Shown here piece after piece: positions 35,047-46,770 of a stretch of DNA of 64,000 nucleotides. Each line of letters begins with the position of its first letter. The first letter of the stretch is position 1. The stretch is from Siphonodentalium dalli (taxonomy: Eukaryota; Mollusca; Scaphopoda; Gadilida; Siphonodentaliidae). Made by a program: the position numbers and the translations under genes. The DNA lies in NCBI GenBank assembly GCA_032622095.1, contig CP136063.1, positions 122,284,723 through 122,348,722 on the forward strand, written 5' to 3'. Under the pieces are notes generated by a model. That model was not told the origin of the DNA, did no database searches, and saw nothing but the letters and a program-made list of their open reading frames with translations.

Positions 35047-37215
35047 TTCAAGGGCAGATTAAACTTGAATCGATCCCATCTAGTGCCAAGAAAGGAGTTA
35101 TGGTTCCCCTTTTTAAAGGAGGTACGAAATCCAGATATAAATTCGATAACTATAGAGCCATCACAATCCTCCCTATCGTTTACAAGATCTTCGAAAGATT
35201 ACTACTCAACAGACTTGAAATTGCCATGTAAATGCGCTACAACACGGTTTCCAGAAGGGCATGAGTTCCATCTCGACTTCGTACCTTTTGCAAGAGTGTA
35301 TCTCCTATACAAAACAGCAATCAAGCAAATTATATTCATGTTTCCTTGACACTCAAAAAGCTTTTGATACAGGGTCTGAAAGGTAAAGCTTGGCGTGTAT
35401 TCTCAAACGTCTTAACAGGAATTTCGTGCTGTGTTAGATACAACGGAGTGTTCTTAAACTGGTTCGACGTCAAGCAGGGCACCAGGCAAGGTAGCATAAT
35501 TTCTCCGCTCATGTTATATATTGATGAACTCATAGCCCTGCTCTCATCTTCCGGGAATGGTCTGTCCATCTCGTCTCTGAACTGCTCGTCCCCAACTCAG
35601 GCAGACGACATGGCTCTCCTTTCACTTACTAGTCCCGGACTGCAGTCTATGTGTGATATCTGTACCGACTACAGCAGAAAATGGAGGTTCAAATATAATC
35701 CGACAAAATCTGTCTGCATTGTATTTAATGAATTCCACACAGATTATAACCGTGCTATCCGCTCATGGTCTCTATGCGACCACCGTATTCAAGAATCCGA
35801 CCACGCAATTAATTTGGGCATCCCAATCCACAAGTTCTCTCAACAAACTGTAATCATAGAAAACATATGCAATAAATTGCTGTCCACATATTTCATGTTA
35901 TCAAATGCTGGGTTATATGCTGGTGGCATAACCCCGTCCAGCTGCGTTAAAATCTATAAATCGGTCGTTCTTCCCAGAGCACTTTATGGGTCAGAACTTC
36001 TTTTCAACCTATCACAGTCAAATATATTACAGCTTGAGAAAGCACATCGTTGTTGCGTGAAGAATATCCAGGATTTACCCACAAGAGTTCGTACCCTACT
36101 TGCAGAGGGTCTTTGTGGCATCACTTCTCTGTACAACGTCATCGAACGACGCAAACTGTCATTTATTGCTACGCTATGTAGGACTAGTATTGAGAAAACA
36201 TCCGCTAGGGTGTTCATTCTCAGACTTAATGAATCCATTTTATTGGGTGAACAGAGTCATCTTATCGAGAACTTCCACCAAACGTTGTTAAAGTACAATC
36301 TACTCATCTCGTGCACTTCTCGAATACCGGTCAATTTCCAACTAAATTTCTTTGGAAGAGATTGATTCGCGATAACGTTGACACTGTTCACTTCATGAAA
36401 TGGGAATATGACGTTCAAGCAGATAATGCTCTTTCGATATTCAAATTAATCCACCCTCGCCTGGAGACGAGCCTTCTTTGGTTAGCCTGCAAAAAGTACC
36501 CTAGAGATAAAGCTTCCTTCCTAACTGTAGGAAGACTCGTCTCTCGTACCACATACGAAGATGGAGGGAAATGTCTACTTTGTAGATCCGAGTATCTCAA
36601 TCCTGTGTGGCATGTCATCTTGTATTGCCCTACCTTCAACAGTATCCGTAACACATTCTGGTATGACTTCATAACACATTTTGGCATTCCATGTTATTTA
36701 AAGCTTGAGGCTCTAAACTCGGACAAATTACTTGCTGTCTTCCTGAGTTCCCTGCCAATTGATTTGTCTGATGAAGTAGCGGATATTTCTGAATTTACAC
36801 GCACATTTGTGTTGCATACAGCAAAACTTTGGAGGCTATATGAATCATGCTCTCAAACGCCTTGTCGACATTGAGCCGTTATCTGAATGAACGATTTAAT
36901 GATATTTGTTATGCAAATCGTGTATCTCTTGATTTATTCACACATTATTATGCATTTATATATTATTCGTATACAATGTATCGCCTGTCCATACAGTCAA
37001 AGGCGCCCCCTCGTTATTGCATTTAAAATGATAATTTTGCAGCAACGTGTTCGTGATGAGGCATTTTTCCATGGTCGTCGATTTTTCAATATTCGGCCTC
37101 AACCTGATTCCGGCTTTCGATTTCTCTGTATATAACACGCGGTAATTACCATCTTTGGACTCCGTGAGCAAATTCTTTTCATATCGATTCAATTTGTTGT
37201 CCAATAAACGCTATT
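35047..37215 (+). pseudogene. Frameshifted CR1/Jockey-like LINE: reverse transcriptase, C-terminal zinc-knuckle region and 3' UTR
   Basis: Reading through several frames gives the ordered blocks of a non-LTR reverse transcriptase: GVMVPLFKGGTK and FDNYRAITILPIVYKIFERL (35095-35205), then GFQKGMSS and FLDTQKAFDT in another frame (35245-35370), then NWFDVKQGTRQGSIISPLM (35458-35514) and the catalytic block QADDMALLS (35600-35626). After that come thumb sequences such as VVLPRALYGSELLF. Near 36310 the frame shifts, and 36311-36874 carries a C-terminal cysteine/histidine motif, C-L-L-C ... H ... C (about 36571-36630). A stop at 36872, an AT-rich 3' UTR and an AATAAA at 37203 follow. The protein copies LINE RNA at the target site. 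This copy has at least one internal stop (35229) and three frameshifts, and the endonuclease is missing. The 339-codon frame at 35346-36365 is the longest in the window. Confidence 0.85.
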
Positions 37216-37496
37216 GTACAGCTTCTTATCCCATTGACACTTTGGTTCCTTTGACGGTATCAACGGTCTGGTATGAAACTCTTAGTCATTGATTTACAGA
37301 TGGAAAACTAACCCCAATAGTCCGGATTTTTTGGCTGACTATATATTCTAATTCAAGGAAACATCATTCGTGAAAGACTGTGGGGTTGATGTCTATAATG
37401 GTGGCTCAATGTCTAACGGTTTCCATGTGAGTTGATCGGAGTTGTGTATGACGTCACCTTGATGACTTCATTTGACATAATGTTGCATATAAATTA
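37216..37496. other. Short spacer before the Helitron array
   Basis: No repeat or coding signal seen. The last base, A at 37496, is the left half of the A^T target of the array. Confidence 0.5.
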
Positions 37497-38613
37497 CTAG
37501 CAGGTTAGCCCGCCACTGGCGGCAATCGTCAGAAACATGACAATTTTTTAATTGTTTAATTAATTTTTTAATTGAATTTTTTGTTTTTCAATGAGTTAAT
37601 TGTGCCTTTTTAATTTAATTTTTTGTTTTTCAATTTTAACCGATTTTTTTGGTTTTTTTTAATTTAATTTTTTGTTTTTCAATTTGACCAGATTTGACCT
37701 TGAATTGATCATTTTCAAGGTCAAGGTCAGGTCGGGGTCACAATTTAACCCGTCCATGACACTTCCCGTAGGTAGCAAGTTTGAGCTCAATCGGTTCGAG
37801 TCTATAAAGGACACACACATATATATGACACTTCCCGTAGGTAGCAAAGTTTGAGCTCAATCGGCATTCCCTGGAATTTCCCAGAAGATATTCATGGGGA
37901 GGTCAAGTGACCAATTTTGAAATTTGCTGGTCGCATTCGTCTGTAGGTCTGAGGAATTCTCGGCTAGATATTGTTACCAACATGACATATTTAAATTAAT
38001 CCCGCCATGCACCCTATCACCAACGCGACGTAATTTTGGTACCATGTGTTGCGTTCTAAAAATAGGTCGATTTCAGTGGATTCGTAGATGACAAATATGA
38101 GTGCGACAGAGAATATTGTTTGATCGAAAGCATTTGAATTAATACGTCACAAGACTCGCCTTGATGCTGGCTAATAGATATTTGTCCCTGCTAGGTGATG
38201 GGAATGTGAATTAAAATTGCCGTGGGGATGCCGTGAGGGTCTAATCCGATGAAAATGTCCCCGTTCCTAGGAAGCGAGTTCCAGATAACGTAAACAAACG
38301 CCGTCCCCCGTTCAGTATGCGAAAGCCAAAGGGAATAAAGAGCGTTAACCGGTTAACGAACCCAAATATGGAATATCTTTATCAACGACACTGCAGATAG
38401 GAACACTCTTTAACTATCAACGCTATTAACCCCGAAGTGCCATTTTTGTGACTGAGAGTGGAGAATGGGTGCTCTGAGCTTCTCCAAAACGCCGCGACGA
38501 CCATTCCCGTGGGTTTTTACCCTTATATAGGAAGTTTGGTCTCGATGGGTCCAGCCGTTTTCGATTCTATAAAGTACACACATATATACGGAGTTCTCAA
38601 AATATATAGTAGA
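37497..38613 (-). mobile_element. Helitron array unit H1
   Basis: On the minus strand the 3' end is the hairpin CCGCCAGTGGCGG, spacer GCTAACCTG and CTAG. The 5' end is TCTACTATATATTTTGAG. The right end joins H2 exactly (GA then CTAG). The interior has GCTCAATCGGTTCGAGTC words and the CATTCCTGG word of H4-H6. No Rep/Hel coding. Confidence 0.85.
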
Positions 38614-39421
38614 CTAGCAGGTTAGCCCGCCACCGGCGGCTTGTCCGAAACATGACATTTTTATATCTATTTTTTAAATTGTTAGCTCCACGCGTTTCAA
38701 TAAGTAAAATTTGTACCCGGTAGCTCCACCAGTTTTCGAGATCTGGTCTGTGCATGAAAATTTGTACCCGGCGCAAGATACATTCACATGCCAAATTTCA
38801 AGTCGATAGCTCCACCCGTTTCCGAGATCTCGTCTGCGCATGCGCTGCACGGGCGTCGCACGGGCTCGGCGACCAGATAAAATTTGTACCCGGCGCAAGA
38901 TACATTCACATAGCAAATTTCAAGTCGATAGCTCCAACCGTTTCCGAGATTTCATCTGCGCATGGCTGCACGGGCGTCGCACGGGCTCGGCGACCCGATA
39001 AAATTTGTACCCGGCGCAAGATACATTCACATAGCAAATTTCAAGTCGATAGCTCCACCCGTTTCCGAGATCTCGTCTGCGCATGCGCTGCACGGGCGTC
39101 GCACGGGCTCGCCAATACGACAACGACCACCGCCTGGTCAAACTACACACACGTACCAAGTTTCGTCCCGATCGGTCGAGAATCGTAGATTTGTATGAAG
39201 TACAACACACACACAACCATAAATATATAAGAGAGATATGTAAATTAGATAGATTGTATTAAAATATATAGGAGAGATATGTAAATGATCTACACACCAT
39301 TACTGGTGTTTGTCAAAGTTTAATGGGGTATGTCAATACTCGTTCACGATCATATCATTGAGGTCCGGAGGGTGTGGGCTATCTCTCGAATACAAGGAGT
39401 TCTCAAAATATATAGAAGAGA
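38614..39421 (-). mobile_element. Helitron array unit H2 with 122-bp core repeats
   Basis: 3' hairpin CCGCCGGTGGCGG then GCTAACCTG and CTAG. The interior at 38720-39130 is about three and a half units of a roughly 122-bp core, with the words TTCAAGTCGATAGCTCCA, TCTGCGCATGCGC and AAGATACATTCACATA. Open frames across it arise because 122 is not a multiple of three, so every frame stays similar. Confidence 0.85.
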
Positions 39422-40737
39422 CTAGCAGGTTAGCCCGCCACCGGCGGCTTGTCCGAAACATGAGATTTTTTAAGTATTTTTTTTTAATTTTTAGCTCCAC
39501 GCGTTTCAATAAGAAAAATTTGTACCCGGTAGCTCCACCCGTTTCCGAGATCTGGTCTGCGCATGCGCGAAGCTGGCGTCGCACGGACTCGGCGACCCGA
39601 TAAAATTTGTACCCGGCGCAAGATACATTCACATAGCAAATTTCAAGTCGATAGCTCCACCCGTTTCCGAGATCTCGTCTGCGCATGCGCTGCACGGGCG
39701 TCGCACGTGCTCGGCGACCCGATAAAATTTGTACCCGGCGCAAGATACATTCACAAACCAAATTTCAAGTCGATAGCTCCACCCGTTTCCGATATCTCGT
39801 CTGCGCATGCGCTGCACGGGCGTCGCACGGGCTCGCCAATACGACAGCGACGACCACCTGGTCAAACTACACTCACGTACCAAGTTTCGTCCCGATCGGT
39901 CGAGGTGTTGGTATCTGATGCAAAAGACGAAATTGTGAGTGTTGGTCAATAGTCCCCGCCGTGAACCTCATCGTCGCAAAGAGCGGACAGTCAATTAACC
40001 CCGTTGTGAACCTCAATCACCAACGCGACGTAAACATGTGTTGCGTTCTAAAAATAGGAAAGCACTTTCTGTCTGCATAATTCTGCAGATGCTAACAACG
40101 TTGCTCCCCGTAGGTAGCAATATCGTTGTTGTTGATATTTACGGCTTGGGGGCTATTTTCTTATTTAGCAAGTTTGAGCTCAATCGGTTCGAGTCTATAA
40201 AGGACACACTCATATATATGACACTTCCCGTGGGTAGCAAGTTTGAGCTCAATCGGCATTCCCTGGAATTTCCCGTAGATTGGCAGATTCCAGTAGCTAT
40301 ATCTGGGGAGAAATCTGATGCTATATTCGTGATTATCTGGGATGATTTCGGTATATAACTATATACTGTAAAAACAAAGCGCGCCATCCGTGCTCGCAGG
40401 GTTGGTCAGAAACAAATGTTTTTTTAATTTAATGTATGTTCCGTATATCTCTCTGCAGATGCAAATAACGTTGAATGGCAAACAGACGCTCTTTATAGAG
40501 ATGCGTCAAAAACAAACGCTCATTAAATAATCACTTGATTAACCCACGCCGTGCCTTTGCGGTGATTTGAGATTGGAGAACGGGTGCTCTGAGCTTTTCT
40601 AAACTGCGACCACGGTCGTGTCGGTGGGATTTGACACTTCCATAGGAAGTTTGAGCTCAATCTTTACACGCGTTTTGGATTCTATGAAGTACATACATAC
40701 ATATATATATACGAAGTCTCAAAATATATAGTATAGA
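39422..40737 (-). mobile_element. Helitron array unit H3, chimeric
   Basis: The first half (to about 39900) is like H2, with the GGCGGCTTGTCCGAAACAT start and three 122-bp core units. From about 40020 it is like H4/H5 (GATATTTACGGCTTGGGGGC, AAACGCTCATTAAATAATC, GAAGTCTCAAAATATATAGT). Ends are intact GA|CTAG junctions. Confidence 0.8.
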
Positions 40738-41752
40738 CTAGCAGGTTAGCCCGCCACTGGCGGCATTCGTCCCATGGCTTTGTTTCAGAAACATGACATT
40801 TTTGTAATTATTTTGTTTTTATTTATTTTTGTTTTTTTATTTTTGAATATGAATTTAATGTTTTTTAAATTTAATATATTTTGTTTCTGAATTGTTTTTT
40901 TATTGTAAATTGTTTTATTTTATTTTTTTTTTTCTGGCGGAAAAATTTACCCGTAGAAATCCCCCCCTTCCTAGGAACGACAGATAATTTAACGCATTCT
41001 TTGTTTCGCAAAATCTCTCTACGATAACATTGCATTGAATTTAAAACAAACGCTTCCTGTCGGGAAATCTGTCTTCGGGTCGTTGTTGTTGGCATCACGG
41101 CTCCCCGAAAACTCTCACATTGCCGAAAACGTGTATTTAGTAAAATCGTTGTTGTTGATATTTACGGCTTGGGGGCTATTTTCTTATTTAGCAAGTTTGA
41201 GCTCAATCGGTTAGAGTCTATAAAGGACACACTCATATATATGACACTTCCCGTAGGTAGCAAGTTTGAGCTCAATCGGCATTCCCTGCAATTTCCCGTA
41301 GATTGGCAGATTCCAGTAGCTTTATAACGGTATATCTGGGGAGATATCTGATGCTATATTCGTGATTATCTGGGATGATTTCGGTAAATACCGAACTGTA
41401 AAAACAAAGCGCGCCATCCGTGCTCGCAGGGAATAAATTTTGAGCGATAACGTTTGCGTTCTCGTATAACTCTGCAGATGCGAATAACGTTGAATGGGAA
41501 ACAGACGCTCTTTATAGAGATGCGTCAAAAACAAACGCTCATTAAATAATCACTTGATTAACCCCCGCCGTGCCTTTGCGGTGATTTGAGATTGGAGAAC
41601 GGGTGCTCTGAGCTTCTCTAAACCGCGACCACGGTCGTGTCGGTGGGATTTGACACTTACATAGGAAGTTTGATCTCAATCTGTACACGCGTTTTGGATT
41701 CTATGAAGTACACACACACACATATACGAAGTCTCAAAATATATAGTATAGA
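40738..41752 (-). mobile_element. Helitron array unit H4
   Basis: Standard termini. The interior is nearly the same as H5 except that H5 carries 1.1 kb of extra sequence (two TTAA MITEs), so H4 shows the empty site. Non-coding. Confidence 0.85.
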
Positions 41753-41949
41753 CTAGCAGGTTAGCCCGCCACTGGCGGCATTCGTCCCATGGCTTTGTTT
41801 CAGAAACATGACATTTTTGTAATTATTTTGTTTTTATTTATTTTTGTTTTTTATTTTTGAATATGAATTTAATGTTTTTTAAATTTAATATATTTTGTTT
41901 CTGAATTGTTTTTTTATTGTTAATTTTTTTTTATTTTAAATTGTTTTAA

Positions 41950-42469
41950 AGGTGGATTATCTCTTTGTAAACATGTATTATATAGTTACCGGGGTATAAA
42001 ATATTAGATTTGAATCGAAGACTCCTGTCCGGAAATGCTTCTATCGATTAATATTAATTTTATTTCGAATATTTTCTGGTCTAAAAAGGTGTGTTTGTTC
42101 AGCTAACGAACAATAGTGGTTACTGTTAACAGAGACCAGAAATTATATTGTGCAATTTTGTCACAAATAAACGTTAATTATACTCACTATCGCTTATATC
42201 TGTGGAACAAAACAGTACAAACAACCAATCTGTGACATTTGACATTCGTTGCGTAGCCGTAGGAACAGCCCAGTGCTCTATATCGCAATACGGTCTCATC
42301 CGAATGGTCGGTTCTAAAAATAGTAACATAAATGGGCCCGATTTAATATTCGAAATAAAATCAATATTAATTGATAGAAGCTTTTCCGGACATAGGTCTT
42401 CAGTTCATATCTATTATTTTATACCCACGCAACTATTTAAAATTTGTTATTTAAAGAGATAATCCATCT
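41950..42469. mobile_element. TTAA MITE, family A, fullest copy
   Basis: Flanked by TTAA (41946-41949, 42470-42473). Termini AGGTGGATTATCTCTTT and, inverted, AGATGGATTATCTCTTT. The arms are about 110 bp, with CCGGGGTATAAAATA, GAATCGAAGACTCCTGTCC and GCTTCTATCGATTAATATT inverted on the other side. No coding. piggyBac relation inferred from TTAA. Confidence 0.8.
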
Positions 42470-42473
42470 TTAA

Positions 42474-43071
42474 AGGGGTACTGTACCCAAGATGTTGTTG
42501 TTGGTTTCTATAATCCCCGAGTCGGAGAATAAGGTAACAACTTTTCCATTTTTTGAAAGTCTGTTGAGTACGAAGTACATGTATTGTTACGGATGGCAAA
42601 TTTACCGGAATGCAAAAATACAAATTGTCGTTGTCGAGTAATTTTTGTACAGTTTTCAACCAAATGAATCAAATAAACATTATATTATATGCTTAGTAGT
42701 CCCATATACTCATTTAAGTTAGTGTATGGTCACTAGTCAATGAGTGGCTTGGGTTTTCTCCCCGTATAAGCATAATGTTTCAAAAGATCGTGTGTGCAAT
42801 TGTTTTATTAATCCAGTATCCCTCAATTATAATTTGATTACGTTTTGTACACGGAAATTCCAATTTTAAGAGACGCCATTTTATGGCTGGAGCCATAAAA
42901 TCAATTTATATTAAATTATTAACTTTTAAATTATTAAATTTTAAGATAGCCTATTAACCTGAGCGTTTACAGAATACATCTTCGACTCAAATTACTTATA
43001 TTTCTATATAGTATCGATACTAGATCGTTGTTATCACCGGGAATTTATTGAAAATGGCGTACAGTACCCCT
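42474..43071. mobile_element. TTAA MITE, family B, copy 1
   Basis: Termini AGGGGTACTGTAC and GTACAGTACCCCT, a perfect 13-bp inverted pair, with TTAA at 42470-42473 and 43072-43075. The left TTAA is shared with the family A element. The same element lies in opposite orientation at 57291-57876 (shared words TTCTCCGACTCGG, GACAACGACAATTTGTAT). No coding. Confidence 0.85.
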
Positions 43072-43851
43072 TTAATTAATTTTTTTGTTTCTGGCGGAAA
43101 AATTTACCCGTAGAAATCCCCCCTTCCTAGGAACGACAGACAACGCATTCTTTGTTTCGTGAAATCTCTCTACGATAACATTGCATTGAATTTAAAACAA
43201 ACGCTTCCCGTCGGGAAATCTGTCTTCGGGTCGTTGTTGTTGGCATCACGGCTCCCCGAAAACTCTCACATTGCCGAAAACGTGTATTTAGTAATATCGT
43301 TGTTGTTGATATTTACGGCTTGGGGGCTATTTTCTTATTTAGCAAGTTTGAGCTCAATCGGTTAGAGTCTATAAAGGACACACTCATATATATGACACTT
43401 CCCGTAGGTAGCAAGTTTGAGCTCAATCGGCATTCCCTGGAATTTCCCGTAGATTGGCAGATTCTAGTAGCTTTATAACGAAGGTATATACTGTAAAAAC
43501 AAAGCGCGCCATCCGTGCTCGCAGGGAATAAATTTTGAGCGATAACGTTTGCGTTCCCGTATAACTCTGCAGATGCGAATAACGTTGAATGGGAAACAGA
43601 CGCTCTTTATAGAGATGCGTCAAAAACAAACGCTCATTAAATAATCACTTGATTAACCCCCGCCGTGCCTTTGCGGTGATTTGAGATTGGAGAACGGGTG
43701 CTCTGAGCTTCTCTAAACCGCGACCACGGTCGTGTCGGTGGGATTTTACACTTACATACGAAATTTGATCTCAATCTGTACACGCGTTTTGGATTCTATG
43801 AAGTACACACACACACACATATATACGAAGTCTCAAAATATATAGTATAGA

Positions 43852-44656
43852 CTAGCAGGTTAGCCCGCCACTGGCGGTAATCGTCAGAAATATGACAATT
43901 TTTTATTTTTTTAATTAATTTTTTTATTTAATTTTTTTTTTCAATGAGTTAATTGTGCCTTTTTAATTTAATTTTTTTAATTAATTTTTGTAATTAATTT
44001 AATTTAATTTATTTTTTTTCAATGAGTTAATTGTGCCTTTTTAATTTACTGGCTTTTTTAATTAATTTTTGTAATTAATTTTTTAATTTAAATTTTTTTT
44101 TTCAATTTGACCCGATTTGACCTTGAATTGATCATTTTCAAGGTCAAGGTCAGGTCACAATTTAACCCGTCCATAACACTTCCCGTAGGTAGCAAGTTTG
44201 AGCTCAATCGGTTTGAGTCTATAAAGGATACACACATATATATCAATTGTGGGTACCTGTTTCAAGGTGAAGATCACCTCGGGCGGAAAAACTGACCCGA
44301 TGAAAATCTCCCCCATTCCTAGGAAGCCCCAAGTACGTCACACAACACGCTCATGTCTGAATACAGTCTTACACGCACACGCCTAGACCCATACGTAAGA
44401 ATCACATTACACACATACGCTCTTTATCAATGACACTGCGGATACGAACGCTCTTTAACTATCAACGCGATTAACCCCACAGTGCCGTTTTTTGTGACTG
44501 GGTGTGGAGAATGGATGCTGGGAGCTTCTCCAAAACGCCGTGGATTTTTACCCTTAGATAGGAAGTTTGGTCTCAATCGGTACAGTCGTTTTCGAGTCTA
44601 TAGAGGACAAATATACACATATATTTATATATGTAGTTCTCAAAATATATGGTAGA
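43852..44656 (-). mobile_element. Helitron array unit H6
   Basis: Standard hairpin end and TCTACCATATATTTTGAG start on the minus strand. The left part resembles H1 and the right part resembles the solitary Helitron at 10763 (CCTCGGGCGGAAAAACTGAC, ACACGCTCATGTCTG). Confidence 0.85.
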
Positions 44657-45440
44657 CTAGCAGGTTAGCCCGCCACTGGCGGCATTCGTCCCATGACTTT
44701 GTTCGAAAAAGCAATTGCAACAGGTTCCGAGACACTTGTGCTGCATTTGCACCAAATTTCGTTTGGGCTCAATCGGTTGACCCGTCCCGAGTTGACCATT
44801 TTGCTTCCATAGAATTTTCATGGGACGAATGCGGCCAGTGGCGTAATATTTAAATTTTAACATAGGATTTTGCATTCAAATAGATTTATGTCGATAAAAC
44901 TCTTATTTTTCCAAATTTCAAGCTGAGACTTCGTCTGTCTGCGTGTAATACTTATATGTTCTTAAAATGACACAGTCCAACACGTAATTATGTTTCAGAT
45001 GGAAGAAATTTAATTTTTTCGAAGCTAAATTTTAACATAGGATTTCCCATTAAAATTGATTTATGTCGATAAAACTCTTATTTTTCAAAATTTTAAGCTG
45101 AGACTTGGTGTGTCTGTGTGTAATACTTACATATTCTTAAAATGACAGAGTCCAACACGTAATTATGTTTTTGATGAAAGAAATTAAATTTTTTCGTTGC
45201 TAAATTCGAGCGATAACGTTGCGTTGAATTGTAAACAAACGCTCTTTTATAGCGACGCATCATATACAAACGCTCATTAAATTATCACGTGATTAACCCC
45301 AGCAGTGCCGTTTTTTGTGACAGAGTGGAGAACGGGTGCTCTGAGCTTCTCCAAAATGCCGCGACGACAATTCCCGTGGGTTTTTACCCTTAGATGGGAA
45401 GTTTGAGCCCAATCGGTCCAGCCGTTTTCGAGAGGACAAA

Positions 45441-46116
45441 TCTCATATATATTTTGAAGACCTCTGTCTGTATGTATGTTTGTCTGTCTGTCTGTCTGTC
45501 ATTTATACAAATCTACGATTCTCGACCGATCGGGACGAAACTTGGTAAGTGTGTGCAGTTTGACCGGGCGGTGAACGTTGTCGTATTGGCGAGCCCGTGC
45601 GGCGCCCGCTTCGCGCATGCGCAGACGAGATCTCGGAAACGGGTGCAGCTATCGACTTGAAATTTGCTATGTGAATGTATCTTGCCCCGGATACGAATTT
45701 TATCGGGTCGCCGAGCCCGTGCGACGCCAGCTTCGCGCATGCGCAGACCAGATCTCGGAAACGGGTAGAGCTATCGACTTGAAATTTGCTATGTGAATGT
45801 ATCTTGCCCCGGATACGAATTTTATCGGGTCGCCGAGCCCGTGCGACGCCAGCTTCGCGCATGCGCAGACGAGATCTCGAAAACGGGTGGAGCTATCGAC
45901 TTGAAATTTGCTATGTGAATGTATCTTGCCCCGGATACGAATTTTATCGGGTCGCCGAGCCCGTACGACGCCAGCTTCGCGCATGCGCAGACCAGATCTC
46001 GGAAACGGGTAGAGCTATCGACTTGAAATTTGGTTTTTGAATACCAGGCTGGGTAGAGCTATCGACTTGAAATTTGGTTTTTGAATAGCCCGGACAACGT
46101 CGGGCTCATCGGCTAG
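45441..46116 (+). mobile_element. Nested Helitron P1
   Basis: Plus-strand orientation: 5' TCTCATATATATTTTGAAG, then (GTCT)n, about four 122-bp core units with GCGCATGCGC, 3' hairpin CCCGGACAACGTCGGG, spacer and CTAG. Preceded by A. Joined directly to P2. Confidence 0.85.
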
Positions 46117-46770
46117 TCTCTTATAAATTTTGATACAATCTGTCTGTCTGTTTGTCCTTTATACAAATCTACGATTCTCCACCGATCGGGACTAAACTTG
46201 GTACGTGTGTGTAGTTTGACCAGGCAGTGGTCGTTGTCGTATTGGCGAGCCCGTGCGATGCCCGTGCAGCGCATGCGCAGACGAGATCTCGGAAACGGGT
46301 GGAGCTATCGACTTGAAATTTGCTATGTGAATGTATCTTGCCCCGGATACGAATTTTATCGGGTCGCCGAGCCCGTGCGACGCCAGCTTCGCGCATGCGC
46401 AGATGAGATCTCGGAAACAGGTGGAGCTATCGACTTGAAATTTGCTATGTGAATGTATCTTTCCCCGGATACGAATTTTATCGGGTCGCCGAGCCCGTGC
46501 GATGCCAGCTTCGCGCATGCGCAGACCAGATCTCGGAAACGGGTGGAGCTATCGACTTGAAATTTGGTATGTGAATGTATCTTGCCCCGGATACGAATTT
46601 TATCGGGTCGCCGAGCCCGTGCGATGCCAGCTTCGCGCATGCGCAGACCAGATCTCGGAAAAGGGTAGAGCTATCGACTTGAAATTTGGTTTTTGAATAG
46701 CGCTGGGTAGAGCTATCGACTTGAAATTTGGTTTTTGAATAGCCCGGACAACGTCGGGCTCATCGGCTAG
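46117..46770 (+). mobile_element. Nested Helitron P2
   Basis: 5' TCTCTTATAAATTTTGATAC directly after the CTAG of P1. About four 122-bp core units. 3' hairpin CCCGGACAACGTCGGG then CTCATCGG and CTAG. Very close to P1. Confidence 0.85.

Larger units (their letters stand above)
41753..43851 (-). mobile_element. Helitron array unit H5, interrupted by two TTAA MITEs
   Basis: Without 41950-43075 the unit is about 973 bp and matches H4 closely from end to end (ATTCGTCCCATGGCTTTG, GCGCGCCATCCGTGCTCGC, GAACGGGTGCTCTGAGCTTC). The insertions fall in the AT-rich part after the hairpin. Confidence 0.85.

Noticed and set aside
38754-39952. Overlapping open frames of 65-145 codons on both strands in the Helitron core (repeats of the type SHSKFQVDSSTRFRDLVCAC)
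   Set aside because: They are translations of the same 122-bp DNA repeat in three frames and both strands. The period is not a multiple of three, and the same DNA occurs in both orientations. No codon signal.
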